From Apis mellifera (lineage: Eukaryota; Arthropoda; Insecta; Hymenoptera; Apidae), in assembly GCF_003254395.2 (NCBI RefSeq), contig NC_037646.1:4294381-4358380 (forward strand): a DNA stretch of 64,000 nt. The letters are read 5' to 3'. Positions 61,501 to 64,000 of the stretch are shown piece by piece. A program made the position numbers and the translations under genes. The notes beneath the pieces were generated by a model that had not been told where the DNA came from, searched no databases, and saw nothing but the letters and a program-made list of their open reading frames with translations. The first letter of the stretch is position 1. Each line of letters begins with the position of its first letter.

Positions 61501-62220
61501 AATGAGAAAGCACCCGAAAGTTTATCTGTCGTGTAAAGAATTTTTAACAAATCATGGAAAACATTTTTATGTGTTGAAGAATTAAATTAATTATGTTTCA
61601 AATCTATCGAGACAATGTATTACTATATTTACAAATGTTAATAATTTCTATAAATATTAAAGATACTAACTTTAAATTATGTTTGTCTCGTGAAATCATC
61701 TTTTATCTAAAATAGCTTTCATCGGTAGATTTTCGATAGGATCGATTTAAATGAGCTATATACTATATAGTATATCCTTTAAACATGCTTGAAATATAAT
61801 TATAATATAATAGACACTATACGAAAATATATCACGCTCTTCATAATAAATGATAACGAAATATCGAGCTACTAGAACAAATGCGACCTAAAATAGCTAA
61901 TAATAATGCTAAGTTATATCAATACCTGATGATATAATAGCTCAAAATAGATAAAATATTCCTGGATTAAATTAAGTAGGAGGATTAAACAAAAAATCAA
62001 ATCAAATAGCCAAAACGAAACCATATATTAATTATTTCTTTACGAATAATTGCTAACCTAAAAATAATAATAATATACAAATGGGAAAAATTTTTAATTC
62101 AAATGCGAAAAACATTTCGATTCTCAATACATACGTATGAATTAATTTAAAGATTATTTTCCATTCATTTCCTGGATAGGAAATAATCTGAAGATGAATT
62201 CGAAGAGATATCGTTGAAAA
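61501..62220. other. AT-rich stretch with a perfect AT palindrome
   Basis: AT-rich and non-coding. An 18-bp palindrome at 61758-61775 is listed separately. Confidence 0.5.
61758..61775. repeat. 18-bp perfect palindrome
   Basis: ATATACTATATAGTATAT equals its own reverse complement. Confidence 0.9.
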
Positions 62221-62960
62221 GAGAGCACATGCCCCATCTTAATGAAACTTCGCGAAGGAGGGGATCAGAAGGAAGGGCGATCGTGGAAGGGCCTCGAACG
62301 ATTTCCTGTTCGAGATTCTAACGATAATAATCTCTCACTGTTGGCCGAGGAATGTCGTATCGTATCAGCATGCGCGCTCGTACACGTCAAATCGTTTATT
62401 ATCGCATTCGCGGCACAGTTGGACACCCGTGTATATTATTAAACCATCCTCATCCTCGATCCACGCCGCGTCCCTTTACGTTCACGGACGTTTTCTAAAA
62501 TTACCCGTCGATCTTCCCCCCCTCCCTTCCTCCTCCCCTCCCTTTCACTTCGGTGTCTTCTCTTCACGGCCCTCGAGCCATCCACTTCTTGGCATTCCAT
62601 ACCGCGTGTTCGCACGTGCGTTTTCCCTCGAACAAAACAACCGTGAAAGCTCTCCCCCTCCCTCCCCTAATATCACGGCACGCGGCCTCTAAAAGCGTAG
62701 ATCAAAAGGGGCACCGTCACGCGCATTATTTCGCGATAAATCTTTCTCGTTAGCGTCAACGTTAACAAAGTAATTTTGACAAGTTTTATTGATAACGTGA
62801 GAGAAAACGTTTTCGAGCTCGCAGAGAGATACCCGACTCTGTATATTTATCGAACGGGGGGTTTATTGAACGATGCTTATGGAACGAATAATATTGGAAG
62901 ATCTCGTTTCGGCTACGTCCGTTTCAATCGCGTATGGAAAAAGTGTGATGGGATAGAAAG
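62221..62960. other. GC-elevated island with C-rich runs
   Basis: CpG-containing island, pyrimidine-rich on the + strand at 62500-62680. C runs at 62516-62542 form a G-quadruplex motif on the - strand, and a three-run segment (CCCCC-T-CCC-T-CCCC) lies near 62654-62667. Open frames up to 87 codons are Pro/Ser-rich and not recognised. Confidence 0.4.
62516..62542 (-). promoter_or_regulatory. G-quadruplex motif on the minus strand
   Basis: On the + strand, C runs lie at 62516-62522, 62524-62526, 62535-62538 and 62540-62542. The first run of seven can supply two triplets, so four or five G triplets face each other on the - strand with loops of one to eight bases. The motif also has i-motif potential on the + strand. 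No function is shown. Confidence 0.5.
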
Positions 62961-64000
62961 GTGAATAAATAATGGGGAAAATTGTGATTTATATTTGCGG
63001 GAGGAGATATAATTAATCGATGAGTATGAAAAAATAAATTGAATTTTTTTGCACACATAAAGAGATACTTGTTCGATTCGAAAGAGAATTTATGGAAAAA
63101 GAAAAGTTACGGATACGAAGCAAGGAAATATTTACTCGTTGTATTTTAATTTCAACTTTTATTTTCAACTTTATTATCGAGATAATAAGTCAATTTTGAG
63201 GGGAGAAAGATCTTACAAAATAAAATTTCATTCCCGTATTATATCCTTAAAAATAACGCGAAATGAAATATTTATCGTATCGCGTTAAATAAATATTTCG
63301 TAATCAATATAAAACAATATCAAAAATATTGTGTCTCTTGCAATAAATGGAACTTGTAATTAAATATTAAAGTTACATCATTACAAACAGTTTCCTCAAA
63401 GTAATTATAAAATGTGAACAATCATATTACGATATCAATAACAAATATAAAAATATGTAAGAAAGAATTATTATACCCCGATAAAATGTACATTTAATGA
63501 TACCACGATCATCCGTACGATATTAAAAACAAAGTACAAATTCAATCGTTAAATTACAAAAAAATTTAATATATTTAAAAGTGGAATTTTCCTTATTTCG
63601 TGGTATCATTTAATCGATTATTAATTTTCATTAAGAAAATAGAATTTTATACGTAATCATTCCTCCTCCAGAGTATGTACACATGCATTCATCGCGTAAA
63701 TTCAATTGAATATGTTTTGATATATGATCCACATATATCGTAAAATTTGCATTGCAAATTGTAAATCATTTTTCGCTCGTCCAAATATAGAAATCTCGAA
63801 AATTATTAATCATCTGATTGAATTTCGGGATGGATGATTATTATCAGTGTACTTATTTCTCCTTTTTTTGAATATTTAAATATTAAACAAATAAATAATA
63901 AAGAAATTTCCAAAATTAATCGATCCTAGTCCTTTAAACAAACTAACAATTATTTCATTAACATTAAAGAACAAATATTATTACTATTATTACATACATT
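62961..64000. other. AT-rich stretch ending the window
   Basis: AT-rich and non-coding apart from the inverted-repeat unit at 63492-63614. No open frame or RNA gene is seen. Confidence 0.5.
63492..63614. repeat. 123-bp unit with 17-bp terminal inverted repeats
   Basis: The left arm ATTTAATGATACCACGA (63492-63508) matches the reverse complement of the right arm (63598-63614) at 16 of 17 positions. The 89 bases between are AT-rich and non-coding. Size and layout suit a small non-autonomous DNA transposon (MITE). No clear target-site duplication flanks it, which weakens that reading. A stem-loop of other origin is the alternative. Confidence 0.45.

Overview
This window reads as one long stretch of non-coding animal nuclear DNA, most likely from a bee. 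The case for Hymenoptera, with Apis as best guess, rests on three things seen by eye: the sequence is very AT-rich overall, CpG is plainly not depleted (TCGA, CGAT and ACG words are everywhere), and AT-rich stretches alternate every 0.5-2 kb with GC- and CpG-rich islands. None of this was counted, so the species call is an inference. I found no rRNA, tRNA, CRISPR array or bacterial-style operon, no recognisable transposase or reverse transcriptase, and no open frame that belongs to a protein family I know. The longest open frames lie in GC-rich or strand-asymmetric islands where stop codons are rare by composition. The window is therefore best read as a very large intron or an intergenic desert that may carry regulatory DNA.

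Layout. 1-10740: AT-rich DNA with short GC islands near 1.9-2.3, 3.7-4.3, 6.0-6.5 and 6.8-7.6 kb, then a 3-kb AT desert. 10741-13160: two CpG-rich islands, with a nested GC hairpin and a 25-bp alternating purine-pyrimidine palindrome. 13161-20760: alternating AT and CpG-rich blocks. 20986-21994: the densest regulatory-looking kilobase, with a degenerate array of 11-bp units, then a cluster of TACGTG motifs and a 23-bp GA/CT hairpin. 24041-30640: GC-rich islands, pyrimidine-rich on the + strand in places, with a splice-bounded candidate exon at 26064-26274. 34-38.6 kb: AT-rich, with a textbook TATA/initiator pair at 36013/36043 and an (AG)n tract about 950 bp downstream. 38.6-51.5 kb: mixed blocks, a (CT)23 tract and a perfect GC hairpin. 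51.5-55.1 kb: AT desert. 55.1-57.6 kb: a second dense block with a four-run G-quadruplex motif, opposed splice signals on both strands, and another TATA/initiator pair before a 40-codon reading frame. 57.6-64 kb: AT-rich, with a strongly purine-asymmetric segment at 60.9-61.5 kb, a GC island at 62.2-63.0 kb and a 123-bp inverted-repeat unit near the end.

No gene can be named. The best-supported entries are simple repeats and inverted repeats read directly from the bases. Promoter, exon and enhancer calls are hypotheses that need transcript data (RNA-seq, CAGE) and alignment to other bee genomes.
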